Assembly: GCA_946122785.1 (NCBI GenBank)
Contig: CAMGYJ010000002.1
Location: 24,650,492 to 24,714,491, forward strand
Source of the DNA: Linum tenue
Taxonomy: Eukaryota; Streptophyta; Magnoliopsida; Malpighiales; Linaceae
Length of the DNA: 64,000 bases
Direction: 5' to 3'
Shown piece by piece: positions 54,940-64,000 of this stretch; the first letter of the stretch is position 1; every line of letters starts with the position of its first letter. Below the pieces are notes generated by a model that was given only the letters and a program-made list of their open reading frames with translations, was not told the origin of the DNA and made no database searches. The position numbers and the translations under genes are program-made.

Positions 54940-55740
54940 ACGCATAAGAATTAAAGAAAAGTAAACTAGAACGGGACAGTTCAAGGCGAGATGGACAATA
55001 CTCATGTACTAAGTGGAAACAGGTAGGATCACACTCACAAATATGTCATCCCTACTTGATCTGGGGAGGACAGTTCTAAAACGCCATGAACTAGATCATA
55101 ATCATTCTTAACAAGTCCATAATATGTGATCCCAAGTTTTTATCGGTTCTGGGTAGAGACCAAAGGTCTAGAGAAAGGATTGGCCACAACTGTTAGTACA
55201 TAATATATGATCCATAATTGAACATCTCCCAACAATTCGAGTAATTGAGGCCAATTGGTTGTTGACATGGTATCAAAGCCTTCTGTGATCGAGATGTTTT
55301 ATGTTCGTATCCCCATGACCCCTATTTGTTAGCATATGGTATTTGGACATGTGAAAACTTCAAGCCCTTATAAGTAGCTTTCATTTGAGGCCCGTGTTAG
55401 TATGTGATATAAGATCAATTATTAAACATCTTCCAACAACTCGAGTCATCGGGATCGGTTCTTGACATGGTATCAAAGCCTTCTGTGGCTGAGAGATCTT
55501 ATGTTCAAATCTCGTTGAGTTGGCTTTCGTTTGACGGGGCGTGTTATTACGTGATGTATGATGCACAATTGAATCTCTCTCAACAACTCGAGTAATTGGA
55601 ACCAACTAGTTCTTGACAGCAACCTCCGACCTCGCATCTTAAGAGTATACTACCCCACGACTATGGTTGCTAATTTGTTTAAATGTACTTTGGGAATCCA
55701 TATCTCACCAAATTCACCTATACAATCAATCCAATTGTAG
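54940..55740. repeat. Three degenerate copies of an LTR-like segment
   Basis: Segments near 55193-55290, 55390-55490 and 55540-55620 share CAACAACTCGAGTAATTG and, in the first two, GACATGGTATCAAAGCCTTCTGTG. TGGTATCAAAGCC resembles a Met-tRNA primer-binding site, so these look like tandem remnants of an LTR retrotransposon end. No coding part remains. Confidence 0.6.
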
Positions 55741-55878
55741 AAAAAATAAGTTGAAGAAATTAGTCGTCTCCAAACGTTGTCCGGAAATTAAATTTACGTT
55801 TAATCATAAAATTTATTTTATCATATTTTTTATAGAATTTTTATTTACGGTAAAATTGACTTCAAAGTATGATAAATA
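55741..55878. repeat. Left copy of a 138-bp direct repeat flanking the Ty3 element
   Basis: From AAAAAATAAGTTGAAG to GATGATAAATA-type end; it directly abuts the left LTR at 55879. The right copy is 60520-60657, same length and orientation, with about 10 differences by eye. Confidence 0.92.
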
Positions 55879-56593
55879 TGATAAGCCCCCAATCCCGAGC
55901 TAGGGCTTGATTCGTACGGTTTGAGTTTTGTAGAAACAAAATAGGGGAAATATAGGATGGTTTTGGCCGTGCAACTTCTCGCCGAGAATTGGGGAAGAGG
56001 CTCGATCAATTTGAAGTCACAACTCGTCCACAATTGAGGTGGCTACTCAATTGATGCAGATCTCGCTCGATTGATGGATTCGATCCAATCAAACCAAGGA
56101 AAAATTCATGAGACAAACTCAATGAACAAACGTGTTATTCGATTAAAACTTGAATCTATTACAACGCACAAGCAACCCTTAAATAATCCTAGCTAGCTTA
56201 CAAAACAATGTAAGATATCCTAATTCTAATATAATTCGTAGCCACTCCTCCAAAATTGAGCCTCAAAGTCGCGATTTCGGACATGGATTCTAACTTAGCC
56301 ACATTCTGGCAGATTGCTAGTCTCACCCTACACTTTTGGACAGCTTTGAAAATGATTTTTGGGCTTCATCTCGAGCTCCCAAGCATCCCAAGTTGTAAAC
56401 AAGCACTCCAGCTTCAAAACAAATCAATAAACTCCCATTTTCATCGAGCGAAACGAGAGAACCCAATTTGCAAAGTAAGCTATCCGAGACGACTTCCATG
56501 CTTAACCAAATATCTAAGTGGTTCAAATGAATTGGGGAAGCTTCTTGGACATGTAGTTTAAGCTTGGAAATGAAGCAACCTAGTGTTATATCA
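55879..56593 (-). repeat. 3' LTR of the Ty3 element (internally deleted)
   Basis: Ends GTTATATCA before the polypurine tract. Relative to the right LTR, about 225 bp are missing at the ATAATTCG/TAGCCACTCC junction near 56240. Confidence 0.88.
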
Positions 56594-57650
56594 AGCCCTC
56601 CCTCTTCAAAAATCTTTGCCCTCAAAGTTGGTGCCCTCCTTTTCTCAAAATCTGCACAAAATTGCTCCCAAATCGAATCGAAAGATGGCATGCCAAACTG
56701 ACATGTCTGGAAAACTAGGTCATATTTCTTGAGCAATGGAATTGGGGATTTAGGATCTAAGCATTCTCAGTCTAAATTACCTCACCTAAGGGCTTGGCCA
56801 TAGCCCAAATTGTCGTTCGGTAGGGGTCTGCTGGCTCGATTCATCATTATCGCCATCGAATTGCTTTGATCACTTTTCCCACCAACATCGACCTTCAAAA
56901 ATGAGGAACCCATAATTGTTGATGTTGAATTGGGAGTTTCCCTCTCGGGTATCCCCAGGCCGAATTGAACGCTCCTACAAGTTCTTGGGATCATCAGCAA
57001 CTGCTCTGCACTGGCCACACGTGTCGAATCATCATCAATCGCCCCCACCCAATAGACCCGATTTCTGTGCATATTTGCTCGCTTCCAGAGCAAGTTTAGC
57101 TCGAATCGGATTCGGTAATCCAGCGTCGACTCAATCCAAGTAGTGGTGGAGCTTCCCAGAGTGTTATGGATCGAGTCAGTGTCCTTGGTTGGGATTGAGG
57201 CGCCCTCGAGAGCTCCAACCAATTCCTCCTCTCTCATGCTTTGCTTCGGTGACCTCCACAGGGGCGGTGACGTCGTGGAGCCCTTGCCTTTTTTATACTA
57301 GTGAGCATAAATTTTCGAGTTAGGAGCGTGCCGCCACGATGATCTTGAAGACTCGTCTGGCTAGATTCTTCCTTCAATCCTCGACGACCAGTTTCCAATT
57401 GTCGCTGGCCTTCTCGAGCTTCTGCCGCCGTTAATGGCTTCAGCATGATCTTTTTCCCGTCAAGTCAAACTTTATAACAATTGGTGCTGCCATAATGGCA
57501 GACGCCTCTGTCAAATTGCCAAGGTCGACCCAGAAGAAGGTAGGTAGCTTGCATTGGCGCGACATCAAACATCATCTCGTCCTTGTAATCCCCAATTTCA
57601 AATTTCACAAGATCTTGACACTGAACCTTGATCGCCCCATAATCGTTGAG

Positions 57651-59491
57651 CTAATGTAAGTTATATGGCTCTGGATGTCGAGTTGTGGTCAGTCCCAACC
57701 TGCAAACCACGTCCTGGCCAACGACGTCAGCGCAACTGCCGCCATCGACGATTATGAATAGCAATTGCCCTTCGACACAGCAGCGAGTCTGAAAAAGGAT
57801 CTCGCGTTGATCTGAATCAGGACGGCTCGTAGTTGTTAGTGCCCTTCGATTGACAGAAAACAAATTGCCCGGTGGTGGAGGAATTTCGGGCTGAATTTCC
57901 TCGTCGATCTCGTCCCCATCAGAATCACTTATAGTCTTTACCGGAGTTTCCTCATCATCTTCAGAATAGTACTCCCCATCTCTGAGTACGAGAGTCTTTC
58001 AATTTGGGCATTGGTTCGCCTTGTGCCTGCGGCCAAAGCACTTAAAACACTTAATTTGAGCACTGGAGCCCTCATTCTTGGCCGGTAGATTGCAAACTGC
58101 CGGTCTCTCGACCTCGGCTCATAATGGGGTTGAACCAGAGCTTGGGACAGCGTCTGAGATGGCTTTGTCGGCAGATTGAAATCGCCTGCCAGTGGCGACC
58201 TTGAGCTGTTGATTCGGGCCGAAATGTACACATTTTACCCCTCATTTCTTATTCGTTTAGCTTAGTAGATCATCGTTCCTCGACATATTTCATGCTAGGT
58301 TGTGCTTGTTTTGATACATTTCAGGTCCTAGCACGTGTGGAAGGGTTGACGTTGAATTTGGGATAATCGGAGGTCAAAAAGCGCAAAAATTGAAGAAAAG
58401 TCCGAAGTGACTGTGACAATTGCCCCGTAACAGTGAAGCGTAAGCGTCCATGAAGCAGCCGCAGTTCACGGTCCAGCATCGGAGTTCACGGTCTCCCAAG
58501 ACCGTGAACTGGAACCACCAGCCATGAACCGCGAGGCGTCCAGGGAGAAATCTGCCGTTACTAGCGCAAGGCGAGTTCATGGTTTCTAAGACCGTGAACT
58601 TGGAGCACAAATCGTTCGGCGTTTATACTTTGTCATCGATTGGGGTGTTGTAGTTAGAATGAGTCAGCTATCTCTCCACTTTAATTGCTAAGTGCACAAC
58701 TTCCTCCAATTCAACAAATGCTCGCAGCTCAACTTCCTGGCGAACCTCGCGGTTTAGGCCATGGAGAAAGCGAGTAATAGTCGCCTCTCAATCCTCTCGG
58801 ACATCGGCTCGCATCATGAGCATTCAAGCTCACGATAGTAGTCTTCAACGGAATGGGCACCTTGCCTTAATCCTTGTAATGTCTCGTGCAAGTCCCGCTG
58901 ATAATAACCAAGTACAAACCTGTCACGCATAAGACCCCGTAACTCCGTCCAAGTACTTACATCTGGCTGAAGATTTTATCGACGTCGGAGTTGAGTTTTT
59001 TCCCACCACTATGCTGCATAGTCAATGAACTCATACGTTGCGAGGGTCACCTTCTGAGGCTCTGAGTACTCCCCGCATTGAAAGAACAATGTAATTTTAC
59101 GCTCCCAGTCCAAATACATGGAGGCGTTGTTCGTACCACAAAACGATGGCACTTGCAGCTTCTTGCCTCTTAAATCAGCAACATTGTTCCCTTGTCCTGC
59201 TTTTGGTGGTGGCAACTCGAAATTGCCCTGAATTTGATTCCGTTCAGGCACCCGAATTTCCCCTGCAACATCCCTCGGCTGAACAGGGGCGTTTATAGTT
59301 GTTCTAAGTTCGGCCAATTGCTTAGTCAAATTGTCAAATTGGGCTTGGATCGTAGTATTTTGCTGCGCCAGGATTGTTCGAAGCAGCTCCGCGATGTCAC
59401 CAATCTCAACCTCCATCACGGTCACAGGTTTCTTCTTCCTCTGTTCTGTTAGCAGAACAGCAACAGGGTCACAATCCACTGGGCCCTTCAA
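57651..59491 (-). pseudogene. Ty3 gag-protease, interrupted
   Basis: Gag begins MKGPVDCDPVAVLL (59491) and contains a coiled-coil-like stretch (LLRTILAQQNTTIQAQFDNL) and the capsid segment MYLDWERKITLFFQCGEYSE. Further gag (REVRQEVELRAFVELEE) lies near 58720. After an inserted block (about 58225-58655) comes the CCHC knuckle CFKCFGRRHKANQC (about 58010-58050). The protease follows with IIVDGGSCADVVGQ near 57760, where the catalytic Asp is present in the DGGS form typical of these Ty3 elements. Stops and frame changes separate the parts. Sequence 56600-57440 is partly open (MREEELVGALEGASIPT) but unlike pol. Confidence 0.85.
58225..58655. other. Foreign block inserted in Ty3 gag, with a perfect hairpin
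   Basis: This block separates two gag parts. It includes AGTTCACGGTCT-CCCA-AGACCGTGAACT (58483-58510), a perfect 12-bp stem with a 4-base loop, and two further related GTTCA(C/T)GGT motifs. The first part (GTTTAGCTTAGTAGATCATC...) resembles LTR sequence of another retrotransposon family. Borders are approximate and no target duplication was found. Confidence 0.5.
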
Positions 59492-59577
59492 CTTGGTCCA
59501 CCTCGCTGTACCGGCGTCGCCTTCCGTTGCCGACGTCGTGAAACACCGCTAAGTAGAACCAGGCTCTGATTACTACT

Positions 59578-60517
59578 TGATAAGCCCCCAACCCCGAGAT
59601 AGGGTTTGATTCGTACGGTTTGAGTTTTGTAGAAACAAAATAGGGGAAAGATATGATGGTTTTGGTCGTGCAACTTCTCGCCGAGAATTGGGGAAGAGGC
59701 TCGATCAATTTGAAGTTGCAACTCGTCCACAATTGAGGTGGCTACTCAATTGATGCAGATCTCGCTCGATTGATGGATTCGATCCAATCAAACCAAGGAC
59801 ACATTCACGAGACAAACTCAATGAACAAACGTGTTATTCGATTAAAACTTGAATCTATTACAACGCACAAGCAACCCTTAAATAACCCTAGCTAGCTTAC
59901 CGAACAAGTTAAGATGTCCTAATCCTAATACAATTCGAAAATAAACCCAAACAAACAAGGAAAGAACGAAAACCCCAAAACAGGCCACTAATCCTATATG
60001 GATTCGGATTACAAGCTTCCATAGAAAGAAAATGCAGTCTTGATACGATCTTCGAACTCTTCGTACGAGTGCTTCCAAGAACCAAACCACTTATCCAATG
60101 CCTAGTCGTTGTATTCTGAAACTTGTACTTTGATGGGGAACAAACCGTTGAATCCGACTCGTGCCACTCCTCCAGAATTGAGCCTTAAATTCGCGATTTC
60201 GGACATGGATTCTGCCTTGGCCACGTTTGGGCAGATTGCCAGTCTCGCCCTACACTTTTGGACAACTTTGAAAATGATTTTCTGGGCTTCATCTCGAGTT
60301 CCCAAGCATCCCAAGTTGTAGACAAGCACTACACCTTCAAAACCAATAAATAAACTCTCATTTTCATCGAGCCAAAACGAGAGAACCCGATTTGCAAAAT
60401 TAGCTATCCGAGACGACTTCCATGCTTAACTAAAAATCTAAGTGGTTCAAATGAGTTGGGGAAGCTTCTTGAACAATTAGTTTAAGCTTGGAAATGAAGC
60501 AACCTAGAGTTATATAA
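59578..60517 (-). repeat. 5' LTR of the Ty3 element
   Basis: The longer, 940-bp LTR, TGATAAGCCCCC to TTATATAA (plus-strand reading); the primer-binding site lies at about 59562-59577 on its left. Confidence 0.9.
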
Positions 60518-60519
60518 AA

Positions 60520-60657
60520 AAAAAACAAGTCGAAACAATTAGTCGTCTCCAAACGTAGTCCGGAAATTAAATTTCCGTTTAATCATAAAATTAATTTTAT
60601 CATATTTTTTATAGAATTTTTATTTATGATAAAATTGACTTCAAATTATGATAAATA
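60520..60657. repeat. Right copy of the 138-bp direct repeat flanking the Ty3 element
   Basis: Starts AAAAAACAAGTCGAAAC within 3 bp of the LTR end and finishes ATGATAAATA, after which unique sequence continues. Confidence 0.92.
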
Positions 60658-61305
60658 TTACCATCCTCACATTACCACTAAATGGATCTGCTTAGTCCTA
60701 AGAATCATATAAACAACAATATTATGTGGTTATAAAAAAACAATATTTTGTGGTAATCATGTAAGACAATACACCTGCCATTCCAAGGATTTGGTACTTA
60801 AGACTAGCTAAACAACAATCAAACAAAGCCAAACCATTGATGAATTTATTTTTTTGTTCTAGTTAAATTGCGCAATGCAAAGGGGTGGAGAGATGTCTGC
60901 TCATTTGGCTCCCATTCTCAAACCAATCCAACCATTAAGTTTATGGACCAATTGTGACATGTGCTCACAGGTAGGGCTGAAACTGAGTCTGATTCGTCTG
61001 TATGATTCTGTATGAACCCTGTTTTATCCATCTTTATAGGATCAATTTATAAAATTGCTCATCCAGCCTCTATTTTTCTTAGACTCTTGTCTGAACTTCT
61101 AGAGTTGGGGAGAGTTGGATTTGATTAGGCCGAGTCAGTAGGTCGACTAAAATCAAAACAATGATTTTTAAAAAATTATATTTTGATACCAAAATATATT
61201 TTTCTTAAAATTTAGTACATAAACTTTACTTTTATAAATAGGTCGAGAAATTTTTATGGAAAAATTATTTTTTTGTACATTTATATTTTTTTACCTTGGA
61301 TTATA
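60658..61305. other. AT-rich spacer; nothing recognised
   Basis: No gene. A TAGGGCTGAAACTGAG motif at about 60974 resembles a hAT end, but no partner was found. Confidence 0.5.
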
Positions 61306-61315
61306 GTACCTAAAA

Positions 61316-61700
61316 GGGTAAATGACACGTTTGGTCACTGAGATTACTAAATCGTGTCATATTTGGTCACTAGAAAAATTTAATATCAATTTTGGTCACT
61401 CGAATAACTGACACAGGTCACATTTGGTCACTCTTCTGTAGCCTCTGTCCAACTCCGGTCACTCGAATTATTGAAAAATATCACATTTAGTCACTCGGAT
61501 TACTGAAACATGTCACATTTAGTCACTCTTCCAAAAGTTTCCGTCCAACTACATTAATGGAGTTGGACGGAAACTGACGGGAGAGTGACTAAATTTGACC
61601 AGTTTCGGTAATTCGAGTGACCAAAATTGATATTAATTTTTTCTAGTGACTATACATGACACAATTTAGTAATCTCAGTGACCAAATGTGTCATTTATCC
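61316..61700. mobile_element. Palindromic MITE with TAAATGACAC ends
   Basis: Ends are GGGTAAATGACACGTTTGG and its inverse CCAAATGTGTCATTTATCC, and the inverted similarity extends over about 90 bp per side. Flanks GTACCTAAAA (61306-61315) and GTACATAAAA (61701-61710) form a 10-bp duplication with one mismatch, which suits a Mutator-type MITE. TTTGGTCACT-type motifs recur along its length. Confidence 0.87.
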
Positions 61701-61915
61701 GTACATAAAATAATAAAACTTTACAAACCGTTCCAATGTGTTGGTACAAGAAATTTCATATTACTTGGTGTCACATAGTAAAAAAGTGACCCTGTCCTAT
61801 TAAACCCAATCAATTCAAAACTAACACAAACTGCCCCAACACGAGCCCGTTGCTATTGGATCGGGCACGGGTGATCCCAAACAAACAGTAGAAAAAAACT
61901 GATCCCACTAGAGGG

Positions 61916-62708
61916 TAGGGGTGTTCAAATGGCTACCATGGTAATTACCAAACCAAATAAACACAATTTCTATCAACCATGAAATACAATATCATAACCA
62001 AACCGCCCAAACTAATACAACAACCAAATTAAAATTTAATCGGTTTGGTTAATTGGTTAACCATAATATCCAATATAACATCACATTATCATTAAAGTGA
62101 TAATTTTTTTGGTTATGTATCAATTTAAAATTTATATAATGAATAACACATAGTTATAGTTAACCCTTAAGATAAATACGTGCAACTAATATAATTATCT
62201 TACCGTCAATAGAGTTATTACCAAACAAAGATATATGTCAATGGTATGGGTTAATGAATTGATGTGTTTGTGTGAATTGACTTAGTTTCTTAGCAATTAT
62301 CATAGATTGAAAATACCTTCCTTTCAAGTTTTCATCCAACATAATGTATGAGTTTTATCTAAACTAGTCGCCCATATGATGTGGTCTACACTCTACAAAT
62401 ACAAATATACAATAGAAAATAATATCGAGCTTTATTTTTATGAGGCTAAAATGGAGGGACATTTGACTCTTGAGTGGTTATGCAAATTATTAAATATGTG
62501 TATATAATATATTAGATATATGACTAATTACTTAATTGGTTAATTTGGTTTGATTGGTTAGCAGTGAAACCAAACCAAACCACCTAAACCAAACAAGCTA
62601 AAAAGTTCAACCAAACCAAACCAATTATCCAAATTAATCAAACTAAATTATCCAAATACTATCGGTTGAAACGATTACCATGGTAAGCACTCCTTTGAAC
62701 CCACCCTA
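61916..62708. mobile_element. TIR element, TAGGGGTGTTCAAATGG family, copy 2
   Basis: Left end TAGGGGTGTTCAAATGGC; right end CTTTGAACCCACCCTA is the diverged inverse, and ACCATGGTAA lies inside both. Flanks CTAGAGGG (61908-61915) and CAAGAGGG (62709-62716) are an 8-bp duplication with one mismatch. The interior repeats AACCAAACC and TTTGGTTAATTGG motifs. It lies about 1.2 kb upstream of the start codon at 63895. Confidence 0.85.
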
Positions 62709-62716
62709 CAAGAGGG

Positions 62717-63894
62717 GAAATCAAAATCCTTCTCCAGCAATCCCTCTAGTGGGGGTATCACCAACTTCCATGTTCATGACATTCCTACAGAAAAGCAAAG
62801 AGAAAAAGTTCATCAGTCAGCCCACCCAGCCACCATTTCCTGGCCTTTCCACCCTTGAAACCCACATATCCCCCACCACACCACCACCTTCCTTTCCAGC
62901 TTCTTTTTGTTCCCATATGTATATTTCTGTAATTATTTCTGCAATATTTGTTTAATTATCCCAATCAACTTGTTGTCTTCATATATGGGATGGTGGTGGT
63001 GATTGAATTCCTGCCTGTAAAGACAATACATTATATGCTCACAGACACAGCCGCAGCAGCCATCAAACTCCTCTGTGATGATGTTAGCGATTCCTCCTGG
63101 AAAGTGATATCACCAGGATCCAGCTCTGCTCATTTTTCCTTTTTGTATTATTGTTTTCTAAAATGTATTTTTGTGATTATTAGTTTTTGTTTTGAGGTGG
63201 GTGGGGTGGGTTGTTTTATAATTTAAAGGGGGTTGTATGTTAATTCTCAAGGGGCCATTGAAAGGAAAAGCCAGCAGAAACAGACACAAAGAAAAACCCC
63301 AAGCTCTCTCATCATAATTCCAGGAGGAGAGGAGAGGAGAGGAGATCTCTCTCTTTCTATATCCCAAGCACTGGACGAAAGCAAACAACTGAGCTCTGCA
63401 TGTCCTTACTTTGATTTCCTTTCTCTCTGCTATTGGTGGGATATCTATTCATTCTTCAGCATCAGAACACAACTGCAGAATCTCAGGAAAGAAGCTATCA
63501 AGAGGCGGCCTTTCTCTCTGAAACCTCTTAAACCCAGGTCAGGAATCCCCCTTTTTCTGCTGTTCAACTCGTTGCTTTCTTCTTTGCTTTTGTTATCTCT
63601 CTGTTATTCGCTGAATTTGATATACTGATACAACAGGATCAGAAAGATTCTAACCTTTTCAGCTTCTTTTCTCTCTGATCCACCAGATATCTCGGATTGG
63701 GGAAATTCCGAATTCCAGGCCCAAAGTTCGATTCTTTTTCTTGAACCCCCTTCCCCCTTCTTCTCCCCTGAAAGATTGGTGGTTTCTGATCCAGCAAAAG
63801 GTAGATTCCTCTTGCCTTACCGATTCCCCGCCTCTGTTTTCCGTGTCTATATATTGATGCTGATGTATATAAATTGGTTCAGGAAATTGGTCGA
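62717..63894 (+). promoter_or_regulatory. Promoter and 5' UTR of the gene starting at 63895
   Basis: A GA/CT-rich leader (GGAGAGGAGAGGAGAGGAG at about 63324-63343, then CTCTCTCTTTC) is typical of plant 5' UTRs. A probable 5' UTR intron runs from GTAGATTCC at 63801 to TTCAG at 63882, ending 12 bp before the ATG. The frames open in this region are not convincing proteins. Confidence 0.55.
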
Positions 63895-64000
63895 ATGGGT
63901 GGTAGGCATGACTCGGATTGGCAAGGGAACGGGGTGTGGAGATCTCTGAGGGACGGCGATTACGACGAGCAAGATGTTTGGGATGTGTGGCGGCAGAGTA
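63895..64000 (+). CDS. First coding exon of a gene running off the window (unknown product)
   Basis: The ATG follows a probable intron acceptor and opens MGGRHDSDWQGNGVWRSLRD, then an acidic stretch (GDYDEQDVWDVWRQS), uninterrupted to the window end (35 codons). The start context and long leader support a real gene. I do not recognise the family from this fragment. Confidence 0.65.
   Translation, partial: MGGRHDSDWQGNGVWRSLRDGDYDEQDVWDVWRQS

Larger units (their letters stand above)
55879..60517 (-). mobile_element. Ty3-type retrotransposon with gag and protease only
   Basis: LTRs at 55879-56593 and 59578-60517 begin TGATAAGCCCCCAA on the plus strand. On the minus strand AGTAGTAATCAGAGCCTGG, a Met-tRNA primer site, follows the right (5') LTR, and GAAGAGGGAGGGCT precedes the left (3') LTR. 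The internal region of about 2.98 kb encodes gag and a retropepsin, but no reverse transcriptase, RNase H or integrase. The left LTR lacks about 225 bp present in the right one. Confidence 0.9.

Noticed and set aside
56782..57237. 151-codon minus-strand frame in the Ty3 element
   Set aside because: No resemblance to pol domains or known proteins; kept only as a remark in the Ty3 entry.
58374..58610. 78-codon minus-strand frame
   Set aside because: Lies over the hairpin-rich foreign block in Ty3 gag; open by chance.
60974..60990. hAT-like end TAGGGCTGAAACTGAG
   Set aside because: No matching inverse end or 8-bp duplication within reach.

Overview
The window reads as eudicot nuclear DNA. Genes carry GT-AG introns, the protein-coding islands are widely spaced, and most of the sequence is plant transposable elements (Ty1/copia, Ty3, an L1-type LINE, Mutator-like elements with plant mobile domain genes, and many hAT-type elements with 8-bp target duplications). 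No rRNA, tRNA or CRISPR feature was found. The species cannot be named from the sequence.

Host genes are few. At the left is a divergent pair: a nine-exon minus-strand gene for a mitochondrial complex I assembly factor (NDUFAF2/mimitin family, 670-3306), and a single-exon plus-strand gene for the chloroplast ATP synthase gamma subunit (3965-5101). They share a 658-bp intergenic promoter. The gamma subunit lacks both cysteines of the usual thioredoxin-regulated dithiol, so it looks like a redox-insensitive paralogue. A small intron-less gene of unknown function lies at 34844-35257. The first coding exon of another gene starts at 63895 and runs off the right edge.

From 6.3 to 34.3 kb the DNA is layered transposons. 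A Mutator-like element with a broken plant mobile domain (PMD) gene (6337-9367) is split by a hAT element (7151-7905). A 1-kb foldback element follows (9849-10893), then a field of simple and tandem repeats (10.9-12.1 kb). Copia-1 (12789-18209) and copia-2 (18593-24623) come next, and copia-2 is itself split by a hAT element. A probable Helitron 3' end lies at 26634. A full-length L1-type LINE (26817-34278) has both reading frames open and a 17-bp target duplication, and is the best candidate in the window for a recently mobile element.

From 37 to 52 kb there are two different hAT elements placed back to back at the same 8-bp target. They are followed by copia-3 on the minus strand (38750-44973) and a second PMD-bearing Mutator-like element (47.2-52.2 kb) with a truncated, convergently oriented transposase fragment. 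One hAT family with CATGGTAAAG ends occurs three times in 12 kb, with conserved ends but different GC-rich interiors. From 52 to 62.7 kb there are nested small TIR elements and a Ty3 element lacking reverse transcriptase and integrase. That Ty3 element is flanked by an exceptional 138-bp direct repeat that almost exactly abuts both LTRs.

The elements interact by nesting rather than as one functional system. Target duplications and interrupted reading frames allow a relative order of insertion to be read for most of them. LTR differences counted by eye are about 3.5% for copia-1, 7% for copia-2 and 5-6% for copia-3.
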